A stretch of DNA of 64,000 nucleotides from NCBI GenBank assembly GCA_041655275.1, contig JBBAFU010000001.1, positions 124,001 through 188,000 of the forward strand, written 5' to 3'. The DNA comes from JAJYRX01 sp041655275. GTDB taxonomy: Bacteria; Pseudomonadota; Gammaproteobacteria; Burkholderiales; Burkholderiaceae_B. The position numbers and the translations under genes were made by a program. Of this stretch, positions 35,740 through 44,481 are shown in pieces (the first letter of the stretch is position 1; each line of letters starts with the position of its first letter). The notes below the pieces were generated by a model. It saw nothing but the letters and a program-made list of their open reading frames with translations. It was not told where the DNA came from and made no database searches.

Positions 35740-36774
35740 ATGTCTTCACCCATTCGTCTTGCTATCAATGGCTATGGCCGCATCGGCCGCTGCCTGCTGC
35801 GCGCCTGGCAGGAATCCGCCTTGCGACCCCACTTCGATGTGGTGGCCATCGTTGAGCCTTCAGACCTGGACAGCATCGTCTATCTGACCCAATACGATTC
35901 CACGCACGGGCCTTTTCCTGCCACGGTCGAGCAGGGCGACGCCGGTCTCACCATTGAGCACCAGCATATTCGTGTGCTGCAGGCCGACGCGCCCGAAAGT
36001 GTCGATTGGGCCGCACTGGGCGTCGATATCGTGCTTGAATGCTCGGGTCGCTACACGCGTCGCGCCGACCTGCGCCGTTTCCTCGACGCCGGTGCACCGC
36101 GACTGCTGCTGTCCAACCCCGGGGCCAGCGCCGAGGACGTGGACGCCACCATCGTGCATGGCACCAATCACGACACGCTGCGTGAAGGCAATACCATCGT
36201 TTCCAGCGCCTCCTGCACCACCAACGCTGTCGTGCCTGTGCTGCACGCGCTGGAACAGGCCTACGGCATCAACCAGGCTTTCCTGACGACGCTGCACTCC
36301 GTGATGAATGACCAGCCGCTCATCGACGGCTACCATCATCATGACCTGCGCCGCACGCGCTCCGCCATGCAATCCATCGTGCCCGTCGCCACAGGCCTGG
36401 CCCAGGGCGTGGAGCGCATCCTGCCCGCGCTTGCGGGCCGCGTGCAGGCGAAATCCATACGCGTGCCCATCGTCAACGTATCGGCCATCGACATCATGGT
36501 CAACCTGGGGCGCGGTGCGGACAGCGAAGGTCTGAACGGCCTGTTCCGGCAGATGGCCCGTCATCGGCCGGGACTGATCGCCTATACCGACCGGCCCCAT
36601 GCCTCCATCGACTTCAATCACGACCCTCATTCCGCCATTGTCGACGCCAGCCAGACGCGCAGCCATGGCAACGGATTTGCCAATCTGCTCATCTGGTTCG
36701 ACAACGAATGGGGTTTTGTCAATCGCATGCTCGACGTTGCTCTCGCATGGTCGCGCATCTTCAATTCCCAGTAG
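35740..36774 (+). CDS. epd: D-erythrose-4-phosphate dehydrogenase
   Basis: A 344-residue GAPDH-family enzyme that oxidises erythrose 4-phosphate to 4-phosphoerythronate, the first step of DXP-dependent pyridoxal phosphate synthesis. It has INGYGRIGR at the N-terminus and catalytic Cys159 in SASCTTN. Epd rather than GAPDH is indicated by LHSVMNDQPLIDGYHH, where GAPDH has SYTNDQ, and by SIDFNHDPHSAIVD near the C-terminus, an Epd hallmark. The ATG at 35740 has GAGG upstream. It follows the hydroxyacid dehydrogenase closely and is followed by fumC after 27 bases. Confidence 0.9.
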   Translation: MSSPIRLAINGYGRIGRCLLRAWQESALRPHFDVVAIVEPSDLDSIVYLTQYDSTHGPFPATVEQGDAGLTIEHQHIRVLQADAPESVDWAALGVDIVLECSGRYTRRADLRRFLDAGAPRLLLSNPGASAEDVDATIVHGTNHDTLREGNTIVSSASCTTNAVVPVLHALEQAYGINQAFLTTLHSVMNDQPLIDGYHHHDLRRTRSAMQSIVPVATGLAQGVERILPALAGRVQAKSIRVPIVNVSAIDIMVNLGRGADSEGLNGLFRQMARHRPGLIAYTDRPHASIDFNHDPHSAIVDASQTRSHGNGFANLLIWFDNEWGFVNRMLDVALAWSRIFNSQ

Positions 36775-36801
36775 GCTTTTCTGAACGCAAGGATATCCAC
36801 T

Positions 36802-38196
36802 ATGGCTGATACACGGATCGAAACCGATTCCATGGGCGAGATCGCTGTCAACACCGATCGCTACTGGGGCGCGCAGACGCAGCGCTCCATACTCAACTTT
36901 CCCATCGGCGTCGAGCGCTTCCGCTGGCAGGCACCCATGATCAGGGCTCTGGGCATCCTGAAGAAATCCGCTGCGATGGCCAATGCCGAGCTCGGCGAGC
37001 TGCCACAGGAACTGGCGCAATGGGTGTCTACGGCGGCCCAGGAGGTGATTGACGGGAAGCTGAACGATCACTTTCCCCTGGTGGTGTTCCAGACCGGTTC
37101 CGGCACACAATCCAACATGAACGCCAACGAAGTGATTTCCAACCGCGCCATCGAGCTGGCGGGCGGCGTGCCGGGCAGCAAATCACCTGTGCATCCCAAC
37201 GACCACGTCAACCGCGGGCAATCCTCCAATGACACTTTCCCCACAGCCATGCATATTGCGGTCGGCGAACAGCTCGATCAGGTCTTCTTTCCGGCAGTGC
37301 AACAACTGCGTGACACACTGGCGGCCAAGGCGGCCGAATACGATCAGCTGGTCAAGACCGGCCGCACTCACCTGCAGGATGCCACCCCCATCACGCTGGG
37401 CCAGGAAATCGGCGCCTGGGTGGCCCAGATCGATTTCGGCCTGGATGCCGTGCGTCACGCCTTGCCCGGCATCTATGACCTGGCCATCGGTGGTACGGCC
37501 GTGGGTACGGGTCTGAATGCCCACCCGCGGTTTGGCGACACCGCCGCTGCCCATATTGCCGAGATGACCGGTCTGCCATTCCGTTCGGCGCCGAACAAAT
37601 TCTTTGCGCTGTCCGCACACGACGCACTCGTGAATGTCTCGGCGGCGCTGCGTACGCTCGCCGGCGGACTGATGAAGATGGCCAATGATGTGCGCTGGCT
37701 GGCCAGCGGGCCGCGTTGCGGCATCGGCGAGATCCACATTCCCGAAAATGAACCCGGATCATCCATCATGCCGGGCAAGGTCAATCCCACCCAGTGCGAG
37801 GCGCTCACCATGGTGTGCGTGCAGGTATTCGGCAATGATGCTGCTACGGCCTTTGCCGGCAGCCAGGGAAATTTCCAGCTCAATGTCTACAAACCCGTGA
37901 TGGTGCATAATGTTCTTGAGAGTATTGCCCTGATCAGCGATGCCTGCCTTGCTTTTGACGAACATTGCGCGGTTGGCATAGCGCCCAATCTCGAGGTCAT
38001 CCAGCGCAATCTGGATCAGAACCTGATGCTGGTCACGGCGCTCAACCGCCATATCGGATACGACAAGGCGGCTGCCATCGCAAAGAAGGCTCAGGCGGAT
38101 CACAGCACGCTGCGCGAAGCAGCACTGGCACTGGGCCATGTGACGCCTGAGCAATACGAGGAGTGGATTGTTCCTCTCGACATGACCCGCTCCTGA
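36802..38196 (+). CDS. fumC: Fumarate hydratase class II
   Basis: A 464-residue iron-independent fumarase of the TCA cycle, a homotetramer. The conserved regions are intact: VFQTGSGTQSNMNANEV, HPNDHVNRGQSSNDTFPTAM, GRTHLQDATPITLGQE and the mobile loop GSSIMPGKVNPTQCEA with the catalytic serine. AAGGA lies upstream of the ATG. The oxidation-resistant class II type fits the neighbouring stress genes but this is not evidence of co-regulation. Confidence 0.96.
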   Translation: MADTRIETDSMGEIAVNTDRYWGAQTQRSILNFPIGVERFRWQAPMIRALGILKKSAAMANAELGELPQELAQWVSTAAQEVIDGKLNDHFPLVVFQTGSGTQSNMNANEVISNRAIELAGGVPGSKSPVHPNDHVNRGQSSNDTFPTAMHIAVGEQLDQVFFPAVQQLRDTLAAKAAEYDQLVKTGRTHLQDATPITLGQEIGAWVAQIDFGLDAVRHALPGIYDLAIGGTAVGTGLNAHPRFGDTAAAHIAEMTGLPFRSAPNKFFALSAHDALVNVSAALRTLAGGLMKMANDVRWLASGPRCGIGEIHIPENEPGSSIMPGKVNPTQCEALTMVCVQVFGNDAATAFAGSQGNFQLNVYKPVMVHNVLESIALISDACLAFDEHCAVGIAPNLEVIQRNLDQNLMLVTALNRHIGYDKAAAIAKKAQADHSTLREAALALGHVTPEQYEEWIVPLDMTRS

Positions 38197-38266
38197 GCCG
38201 GCGGACTTTCCGGGGCCCGCCGCGCAGCGACCGCCACCCGGCGGCCGGATACACTGGAGGGCCTGC

Positions 38267-39682
38267 ATGTCCACGTCTTTTCGTCGCTGGATCTTTCTGC
38301 TGCTGGCATTGCTGCCGGCACTTGCCGTACTGGCCGGCCCGCCGGCACCGGCGGGCGCACCACGCGAGGCGCGCGTGCTGCGCATCCAGGATGTCATCGG
38401 GCCGGCCATGTCCGACTATGTCATCAAGGGCCTGCAGCGTGCCACCGATGATGCGGCGCACGTGCTCATCCTCGAGATCGATACCCCCGGCGGGCTCGAT
38501 CCCTCCATGCGCGATATTGTGCAGGCCATACTGGCTGCACGCCTGCCGGTCATCGGCTTCGTCAGCCCCGGCGGGGCGCGTGCCGCCAGTGCCGGCACCT
38601 TCATCCTGTATGCCGGCCATCTGGCCGCCATGACGCCGGCAAGCAATCTCGGCGCGGCATCACCGGTTGCGCTGGGTGTGGGTGGCGCAAGCGATCCCGA
38701 CGGAAAGGCGCCCGCAGCCAAAACCGGTGACGGGGAGGGCAGGGCGGAAGGTGGCGATATACAAGGCGGCGATGTCATGGCGGGCAAGGTGCGCAATGAT
38801 GCGGCGGCCTATCTGCGCAGTCTGGCACAATTGCGCGGTCGCGATGTCGAGTTTGCCGATGAGGCCGTGCGCAAGGCCAGCAGCCTTTCGGCCCGGGAGG
38901 CGCTGGAGCAGGGCGTCATCGACTACATTGCCGACGATATTCCCGACCTTCTGCGCCAGCTTGATGGTGCGACGGTGCGCCTGTCCGACGGCCGGGAAGT
39001 GGGCCTGCAGACGGCGCAGGCCCGGATAGTGCACGACGATCCGGGCTGGCGCACGCGGGTGCTGTCCACACTCACCAACCCGCAGATCGCCATCGTACTG
39101 ATGATGATAGGCGTCTACGGGCTGTTCTTCGAACTGACCAGCCCGGGATTCGGCCTGCCGGGCGTGGCCGGCCTGATCAGCCTGCTGATGGGCATGGTGG
39201 CCTTCCATATGCTGCCGGTCAACTGGGGGGCTGTGGCGCTGCTGTTCGTCGGTACAGCCATGATGATTGCCGAAGTCTTTCTGCCCAGCTTCGGCGCCCT
39301 GGGGCTGGGCGGCATCGTTGCCTTCGTGCTGGGCGGCGTGATGCTGACCGATACGGATATCCCGGGCTTTGACCTGTCCCTGCCTTTCCTGATCGGCCTT
39401 GCCGTGGCCAGTGCGGTGCTGCTGCTCATCGCCGGAGGCGTTGCCACCCGGGCACACCGGCGCCGCATCGTGACCGGGACACAGGCCATGCTGGGCCTGT
39501 CGGGACGGGTGACACACATCGAGCAGGGCGTACCCTATGCCCTGGTGCGCGGCGAGCAATGGCGCGTACACAGTAATGACAGGCTGCTTCCGGGCGATAC
39601 GGTCCGTGTGCAGCATGTGGACGGGCTGACGCTGGAAGTGTCCCGTCTTTCATCGCCCGCAACGCCGGGCAAAGGAGTCTGA
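38267..39682 (+). CDS. NfeD family membrane-bound serine protease
   Basis: A 471-residue long-form NfeD protein. It has a signal segment (residues 8-23), a ClpP-like periplasmic protease domain with the nucleophile Ser108 in RAASAGTF and a lysine-rich helix later for a Ser-Lys dyad, then about four membrane spans and a C-terminal OB fold (VTHIEQGVPYALVRGEQWRV). A low-complexity stretch (residues 150-170, rich in Gly, Asp, Ala) interrupts the protease domain. Such proteases cut the C-terminus of partner stomatin/slipin proteins, and the slipin gene follows three bases after the stop. Confidence 0.9.
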   Translation: MSTSFRRWIFLLLALLPALAVLAGPPAPAGAPREARVLRIQDVIGPAMSDYVIKGLQRATDDAAHVLILEIDTPGGLDPSMRDIVQAILAARLPVIGFVSPGGARAASAGTFILYAGHLAAMTPASNLGAASPVALGVGGASDPDGKAPAAKTGDGEGRAEGGDIQGGDVMAGKVRNDAAAYLRSLAQLRGRDVEFADEAVRKASSLSAREALEQGVIDYIADDIPDLLRQLDGATVRLSDGREVGLQTAQARIVHDDPGWRTRVLSTLTNPQIAIVLMMIGVYGLFFELTSPGFGLPGVAGLISLLMGMVAFHMLPVNWGAVALLFVGTAMMIAEVFLPSFGALGLGGIVAFVLGGVMLTDTDIPGFDLSLPFLIGLAVASAVLLLIAGGVATRAHRRRIVTGTQAMLGLSGRVTHIEQGVPYALVRGEQWRVHSNDRLLPGDTVRVQHVDGLTLEVSRLSSPATPGKGV

Positions 39683-39685
39683 CCC

Positions 39686-40495
39686 ATGATCACCTTCTAT
39701 TCCGGCATGGACATCATCATGTCCGTCGTACTGCTGGTCCTGCTGTTCGTATTCATCAACGCGATCAAGATCTTGCGCGAATACGAGCGCGGCGTCATCT
39801 TCACCCTGGGCCGCTTCAGCAAGGTCAAGGGGCCGGGTTTCATCCTGGTCATCCCCGTGCTGCAGCAGATGGTCAGGGTGGATCTGCGCATCGTGACCAT
39901 GGATGTCCCCACCCAGGACGTCATCTCGCGTGACAACGTCTCGGTCAAGGTGAACGCAGTGGTGTATTTTCGCGTCATGGAGCCGGACAAGGCCATCATC
40001 CAGGTCGAGCGCTATCTGGATGCCACCAGCCAGCTTGCGCAGACCACCCTGCGTGCCGTGCTGGGCAAGCACGAGCTCGACGAAATGCTGGCCGATCGGG
40101 AGAAGCTCAATGCCGACATCCAGCACATCCTGGATGCCCAGACCGACGCCTGGGGCATCAAGGTCACGACGGTGGAAATCAAGCATATCGACCTGAACGA
40201 AACCATGGTGCGTGCCATTGCACGCCAGGCCGAAGCCGAGCGCGAACGGCGTGCGAAGGTCATTCATGCCGATGGCGAGCGACAGGCCGCCCAGGCGCTG
40301 ATGGAGGCGGCACAGACGCTGGCACGCGAGCCTTCAGCCATGCAGCTGCGTTACCTGCAGACACTCACGCAGGTGGCCGGTGACAAGAGTTCCACACTCG
40401 TTTTTCCCGTTCCCATCGACCTGCTGTCGGAGTGGATGGCGGGCAGGGTAGTCGGGCCGGCAGTGCCGCCCGCAGCTGGGCAAAAACCCGAATAA
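39686..40495 (+). CDS. Slipin (SPFH/Band 7 family membrane protein)
   Basis: A 269-residue stomatin-like protein of the inner membrane. One N-terminal hydrophobic segment (residues 10-27) is followed by the SPFH domain (EYERGVIFTLGRFSKVKGPGF, DVPTQDVISRDNVSVKVNAVV) and a helical region rich in Ala, Glu and Arg (about residues 175-215). The C-terminal SSTLVFPVPIDLL resembles the site cut by NfeD proteases in archaeal stomatin. It forms a two-gene operon with nfeD; the role is membrane microdomain organisation by family inference. Confidence 0.92.
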   Translation: MITFYSGMDIIMSVVLLVLLFVFINAIKILREYERGVIFTLGRFSKVKGPGFILVIPVLQQMVRVDLRIVTMDVPTQDVISRDNVSVKVNAVVYFRVMEPDKAIIQVERYLDATSQLAQTTLRAVLGKHELDEMLADREKLNADIQHILDAQTDAWGIKVTTVEIKHIDLNETMVRAIARQAEAERERRAKVIHADGERQAAQALMEAAQTLAREPSAMQLRYLQTLTQVAGDKSSTLVFPVPIDLLSEWMAGRVVGPAVPPAAGQKPE

Positions 40496-40595
40496 GCCTG
40501 ATACGTACAGGGTTAATCCTCTATGACCCCGCGTGGTATGAAGTATATTAGTCGCTTTGGTTGTATCAATTCACTCAATCTACGGAGGATGGGCG

Positions 40596-40928
40596 ATGAA
40601 AATCTGGAAGCTGATGGCCTGTGTGCCGCTGGTCCTGGCGGGTGGTCTTGCACAAGCAGCCCCCGATGGGGCTGCCGTGCAGAAAATACTCAAGAAGAAT
40701 GCCTGCCTGGCCTGTCATGCGGTAGACAAGAAACTGGTAGGCCCCGCCTACCGTGACGTGGCTGCCAAGCACAAGGACGATGCCAATGCCGCCGATACGC
40801 TGGCCAAGCACATCCGTAACGGCAGCTCCGGTGTCTGGGGCCCTGTGCCCATGCCGCCCAACCCCAACGTCAAGGACGATGAGCTCAAGATGATCGTCGA
40901 GTGGGTACTTGCCGGCGCACCAAAATAA
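40596..40928 (+). CDS. Cytochrome c551/c552-type small cytochrome c
   Basis: A 110-residue periplasmic monohaem class I cytochrome c. It has a signal peptide ending AQAAP (residue 22), the haem site CLACH, and the axial methionine in GPVPMPPNPNV, the arrangement of cytochrome c551/c8. GGAGG lies upstream of the ATG at 40596. It probably carries electrons between the bc1 complex and terminal oxidases or other periplasmic enzymes. A 100-base gap separates it from the slipin gene. Confidence 0.92.
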   Translation: MKIWKLMACVPLVLAGGLAQAAPDGAAVQKILKKNACLACHAVDKKLVGPAYRDVAAKHKDDANAADTLAKHIRNGSSGVWGPVPMPPNPNVKDDELKMIVEWVLAGAPK

Positions 40929-40935
40929 ACATCAG

Positions 40936-40963
40936 CGACCCCTGCGCATCAGCGCCGGGGTCG
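40936..40963 (+). terminator. Terminator-like hairpin at the cytochrome c/cbpM junction
   Basis: CGACCCC (40936-40942) pairs with GGGGTCG (40957-40963) just after the cytochrome stop. The right arm lies inside the end of cbpM. Only a weak T-rich tail (TTGTGCTT) follows, so termination is uncertain. Confidence 0.35.
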
Positions 40964-41275
40964 TTGTGCTTCCAGCGCCTCAAGCCGCGCTTCCAGCATC
41001 CTGATGCGCTCCAGCAATGTCATGGCCAGTGTCAGGCCATGGGCATCCAGCTCAAAATCATCGCGCAAGCGCCTCGCCTGGCGGGCCTGCACGATGCAGT
41101 CACTGGCGAACATCCGTTGCGTCACCACGTCCGTCGCTGCCTCTGCATGCGGCTGGATCACACCGGCATCAACCAGAGCTTCAAACAGCTCGCCGGACAG
41201 GCCGGACAATTCCAGTACTTGCTCCATGGAGCAGAATTCCGTGGCGCTCAGCCACAGGCTTTTTGTCATCTTCAT
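40949..41275 (-). CDS. cbpM: Chaperone modulatory protein CbpM
   Basis: A 108-residue helical protein of the CbpM family, which binds the J-domain of CbpA and inhibits its co-chaperone activity. It has an N-terminal MerR-like segment (FCSMEQVLELSGLSGELFEALVDAG) and a C-terminal coiled helix (LLERIRMLEARLEALEAQ). It overlaps the cbpA stop by four bases (ATGA), which implies coupled translation at matched amounts. Confidence 0.88.
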   Translation of the reverse strand: MKMTKSLWLSATEFCSMEQVLELSGLSGELFEALVDAGVIQPHAEAATDVVTQRMFASDCIVQARQARRLRDDFELDAHGLTLAMTLLERIRMLEARLEALEAQRPRR

Positions 41276-42237
41276 CGGGCATCTCCCCGAAACAGACCAT
41301 CCCGCGGCCTGAAGCCGGACTCGCTGGCCAATGCCTGGAACAGCTCGCGCTCCCGGTCGGAAAGCCGGGTTGGCAAGGCGATGCTGGCAATCGCATACAA
41401 ATGACCGGCCGCAGCCTTGCCCGTGCCAGGCAGGCCACGGCCTGCCAGCCGGAACTGGCGGCCGGCCGTTGTGGCTGCAGGCACGGTCATGCTGACGCGC
41501 CCTGCAAGCGTGGGGATCTCGACTTCGGCACCCAGCGCCGCTTCCCAGGGCGCCAGCGGCAGATCAAGATAGAGGTCCTTGCCGCTCACACGATACAGCC
41601 GGTGCGGCTGATATTGCAGAATGAGATAGAGGTCGCCCTTGGGTCCACCCTGAAAACCGGGACCGCCCTGGCCGGCCAGGCGCAGCCGCTGCCCATCACC
41701 GGCACCTTTGGGAATATGGACCTGGAAGCTGCGCAAGCGCGTATGCGGCTGGCCTCGGGCATCAATATCGGGCATCTTCAGCGACACCTCGGTTTCTGCG
41801 CCGGTAAACACCTGCTCCAGCGTGACCGGCATGATCACTTCCACATCCTGCCCCGCAAAACCGTCATGCCGTGATGAAGGTCCCTGTTTCTGGCGTGCTG
41901 CAGCAAATGCAGCCAGCAGATCGGCCAGATCGACGTCGGAAAAATCGGTTTCATCGAATCCGCCCATGTCTTGCGTATAGGTATTACGCCATTGGTGCGG
42001 CGGCACAAAATCCTCGCCCGGACGGCGCTGGCCGAGCTCGTCATAGGCGGCGCGCTTCTCGGGATCCTTCAGCGTGGCATAGGCTACGGAAATATCCTTG
42101 AACTTCTCCTCGGCTTCGGGGGTCCCGGCAACGTCCGGGTGATATTTGTGCGCCAACCGGCGGTAGGCCTTGCGAATTTCATCCTGACTGGCGTCGCGTG
42201 CCACACCAAGTGCTTTATAGTAGTCCACGAATTTCAT
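41272..42237 (-). CDS. cbpA: DnaJ-class co-chaperone CbpA
   Basis: A 321-residue type II Hsp40. The N-terminal J-domain runs MKFVDYYKALGV to about residue 68, with HPD at residues 33-35 for DnaK stimulation. There is a glycine-poor linker and no zinc-finger, then two C-terminal substrate domains (QVHIPKGAGDGQRLRLAGQGGPG; GDLYL). The start at 42237 is set by the J-domain; the longer reading upstream runs into the divergent gene. It forms an operon with cbpM and is only 44 bases from the divergent tlpA-like start. Confidence 0.92.
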   Translation of the reverse strand: MKFVDYYKALGVARDASQDEIRKAYRRLAHKYHPDVAGTPEAEEKFKDISVAYATLKDPEKRAAYDELGQRRPGEDFVPPHQWRNTYTQDMGGFDETDFSDVDLADLLAAFAAARQKQGPSSRHDGFAGQDVEVIMPVTLEQVFTGAETEVSLKMPDIDARGQPHTRLRSFQVHIPKGAGDGQRLRLAGQGGPGFQGGPKGDLYLILQYQPHRLYRVSGKDLYLDLPLAPWEAALGAEVEIPTLAGRVSMTVPAATTAGRQFRLAGRGLPGTGKAAAGHLYAIASIALPTRLSDRERELFQALASESGFRPRDGLFRGDAR

Positions 42238-42281
42238 CCGGCGCCTCGAAGTCGAGCCAATATACTGGGATAATGCCATAT

Positions 42282-42809
42282 ATGCGTTCACGACACATCA
42301 TCATGGCCCTGGCCGCCGTACTGTCGCTGCTGGCCCTGGCCGTCGGCCTTGCATGGTGGACAACCGGATTACCGGGAAAGACATTGCCTGACATCCGCCT
42401 GCAGACCTTGTCCGGCGCGCCGGCAGCACTGCATGATTTCAAGGGCCGGCCCGTGGTGCTCAACCTCTGGGCCACCTGGTGCGGGCCGTGCCAGCGTGAA
42501 ATGCCGCTGCTGCAGGCCAGTCAGGCTGCCAACCCCGACATCCATTTCGTTTTTGTCAACCACAAGGAAGCCCCCGATGTGGTCAGGAACTGGCTGGCCG
42601 CAGAAGGGTTGCAACTTGGCAATGTGGTGCTGGACCGCGAGGCCGAGCTGATCCATGAGACGGGCAGTCGCGGTCTGCCCACCACCATATTTCTGGATGC
42701 CGGCATCCGTGTACGCGAGATGCGCCTGGGCGAGCTGTCGGCGCAATCCCTGAGCGCAAGCCTGAAACTCCTGCGTCGATACACCGGCACCACCCCAGAC
42801 AAGGATTGA
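42282..42809 (+). CDS. TlpA-family thiol:disulfide oxidoreductase
   Basis: A 175-residue periplasmic thioredoxin-fold protein tethered by an N-terminal membrane segment (IIMALAAVLSLLALAVGLAWW). The active site is WCGPC (Cys67, Cys70) in NLWATWCGPCQREMP, and the cis-Pro segment is GLPTTIFL. It probably keeps cysteines reduced during cytochrome c or copper-site assembly. The ATG at 42282 with GGGA nine bases upstream is preferred; an ATG at 42273 is possible. First gene of a run with dsbG, kdsA and a methyltransferase. Confidence 0.88.
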   Translation: MRSRHIIMALAAVLSLLALAVGLAWWTTGLPGKTLPDIRLQTLSGAPAALHDFKGRPVVLNLWATWCGPCQREMPLLQASQAANPDIHFVFVNHKEAPDVVRNWLAAEGLQLGNVVLDREAELIHETGSRGLPTTIFLDAGIRVREMRLGELSAQSLSASLKLLRRYTGTTPDKD

Positions 42810-42812
42810 TCC

Positions 42813-43628
42813 ATGCTGTTTACTGCTTCACTTCCTCGCCACTCATTACGTCTGTGCGCCCTGGCTCTTTCGCTGTCGCTGCTTCCCGCCGCAGCCTGGA
42901 CGAAGGATGAAATCAAGAACAATGATACGGAGGCGCTGCCCGCAGTGCTGCACAGCCTGCAGGACAGGGGCGTGGAGATTGTAGGGCGCCTGGCCATGCC
43001 GGGCGGGCTCGAGGCCTACGCCGGCATTGCACAGCAGCAGCCGCTGGCAGTCTTTCTGGCGCCTGACGGCGAGCATCTCATCATCGGCACCATGATGAAC
43101 GCTGCCGGCATGGATGTGACAGCCACTCCGCTGGCCAATGCCACCAACGGTCCGTGGGCCGAGAAAACCTGGCAAGCCCTGACAGACAGTGCCTGGGTCC
43201 AGGATGGCAATACGGATGCGCCGCGTATCATCTACATGATCACAGACCCCAATTGTCCCTTTTGCCACAAGTTCTGGCAGCAGGCACGTCCCTGGGTGGA
43301 GCAGGGCAGGGTACAGATTCGCCATGTGCTCGTGGGCGTGCTCACCGCCAGCAGCCAGGGCAAGGCGGCCGCCATCCTGCAGGCCGACGATCCGTCACAG
43401 GCATTGCATGCGCATGAAAGCGCCGGCCCGGAGCAGGGTGTGACACCTGCAAGTGAAATCCGCGTCGACACGGAGAAGCAGCTGGATGCAAATCGCAAGC
43501 TCATGCTGGATCTGCAGATCCAGGGCACACCCGGGATTTTCTATTTCGATGAAACCGGTGGCCTGCAGGTTCAGCGGGGTGCGCCGCTCGACGAACATCT
43601 TGAACAAATCCTGGGGACCAGGCCATGA
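42813..43628 (+). CDS. dsbG: Thiol:disulfide interchange protein DsbG
   Basis: A 271-residue periplasmic DsbC/DsbG-type protein that reduces or isomerises cysteines in exported proteins. It has a signal peptide (to about residue 28), an N-terminal dimerisation domain (QDRGVEIVGRLAMPGGLEAYAG) and a thioredoxin domain with the active site CPFC (Cys148, Cys151) and cis-Pro in IQGTPGIFYFD. DsbG rather than DsbC is indicated by the YMITDPNCPFCHKFW context and the length. It starts three bases after the tlpA stop and overlaps kdsA by four bases. Confidence 0.9.
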   Translation: MLFTASLPRHSLRLCALALSLSLLPAAAWTKDEIKNNDTEALPAVLHSLQDRGVEIVGRLAMPGGLEAYAGIAQQQPLAVFLAPDGEHLIIGTMMNAAGMDVTATPLANATNGPWAEKTWQALTDSAWVQDGNTDAPRIIYMITDPNCPFCHKFWQQARPWVEQGRVQIRHVLVGVLTASSQGKAAAILQADDPSQALHAHESAGPEQGVTPASEIRVDTEKQLDANRKLMLDLQIQGTPGIFYFDETGGLQVQRGAPLDEHLEQILGTRP

Positions 43629-44467
43629 TACGCATTACCGATGACATCACCGTTGGCAACGAACGCCCCTTTGTCCTGTTCGGCGGCATCAATGTGCTGG
43701 AGTCGCTCGAGCTTGCACTGCAGGCCTGTGAGGTGTTCGTGCGCAATTGCGAGCGCCTGGACATTCCCTATGTCTTCAAGGCCTCATTTGACAAGGCGAA
43801 CCGGTCTTCCATTCATTCCTGGCGCGGCCCCGGCCTGGACGAAGGCCTGAAGATGCTCGACACTGTGCGACAACGCTTCGACGTGCCCGTGCTGACCGAT
43901 ATCCATGAGCCCTGGCAGGCCGGGCCTGCGGCCCAGGTGGCCGACGTCCTGCAACTGCCGGCTTTTCTGGCGCGACAGACCGATCTGGTCACGGCGCTGG
44001 CGGGCACGGGCAGGGTGATCAACATCAAGAAGCCGCAATTCCTGAGTCCGTCGCAAATGGTGCACATCATCGACAAGTTTGCCGAGGCCGGAAATCGCAA
44101 GCTCCTGCTGTGTGACCGGGGCACGTGCTTCGGCTACGATAATCTTGTTGTCGACATGCTGGGCCTTGGTGTCATGAAGAAACTCTCGGGAGGCATGCCG
44201 GTCATCTTCGATGTCACCCATTCGCTGCAGCAGCGCGATGCGCTGAGCGGTGTGTCGGGAGGGCGGCGCAATCAGTTGCCGGAGCTGGCACGCGCCGGCA
44301 TGGCCACGGGCCTTGCCGGCCTGTTCCTGGAGGCGCATCCGCGCCCCGATGAGGCTTTGTGCGACGGCCCCAGTGCCTTGCCACTGGACCAGTTACCGGC
44401 ATTTCTCGAACAGATGAAAGCACTCGACACGCTGGTGAAGTCGTTTGCACCATTGACCATAGACTGA
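43625..44467 (+). CDS. kdsA: 3-deoxy-D-manno-octulosonate 8-phosphate synthase
   Basis: A 280-residue enzyme that condenses arabinose 5-phosphate with phosphoenolpyruvate to make Kdo-8-phosphate for lipopolysaccharide. It has FGGINVLES (Asn in place of the metal Cys, so the metal-independent type), PYVFKASFDKANRSSIHSWRGPG, VLTDIHEP and DVTHSLQ. One departure is RGTCFGYDN, where the family usually has Asn before FGYDN. The start overlaps the dsbG stop (ATGA). It is outside the usual pyrG-kdsA-eno setting, so a second copy could exist elsewhere. Confidence 0.92.
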   Translation: MIRITDDITVGNERPFVLFGGINVLESLELALQACEVFVRNCERLDIPYVFKASFDKANRSSIHSWRGPGLDEGLKMLDTVRQRFDVPVLTDIHEPWQAGPAAQVADVLQLPAFLARQTDLVTALAGTGRVINIKKPQFLSPSQMVHIIDKFAEAGNRKLLLCDRGTCFGYDNLVVDMLGLGVMKKLSGGMPVIFDVTHSLQQRDALSGVSGGRRNQLPELARAGMATGLAGLFLEAHPRPDEALCDGPSALPLDQLPAFLEQMKALDTLVKSFAPLTID

Positions 44468-44481
44468 CAGGGGCAAGGAAC

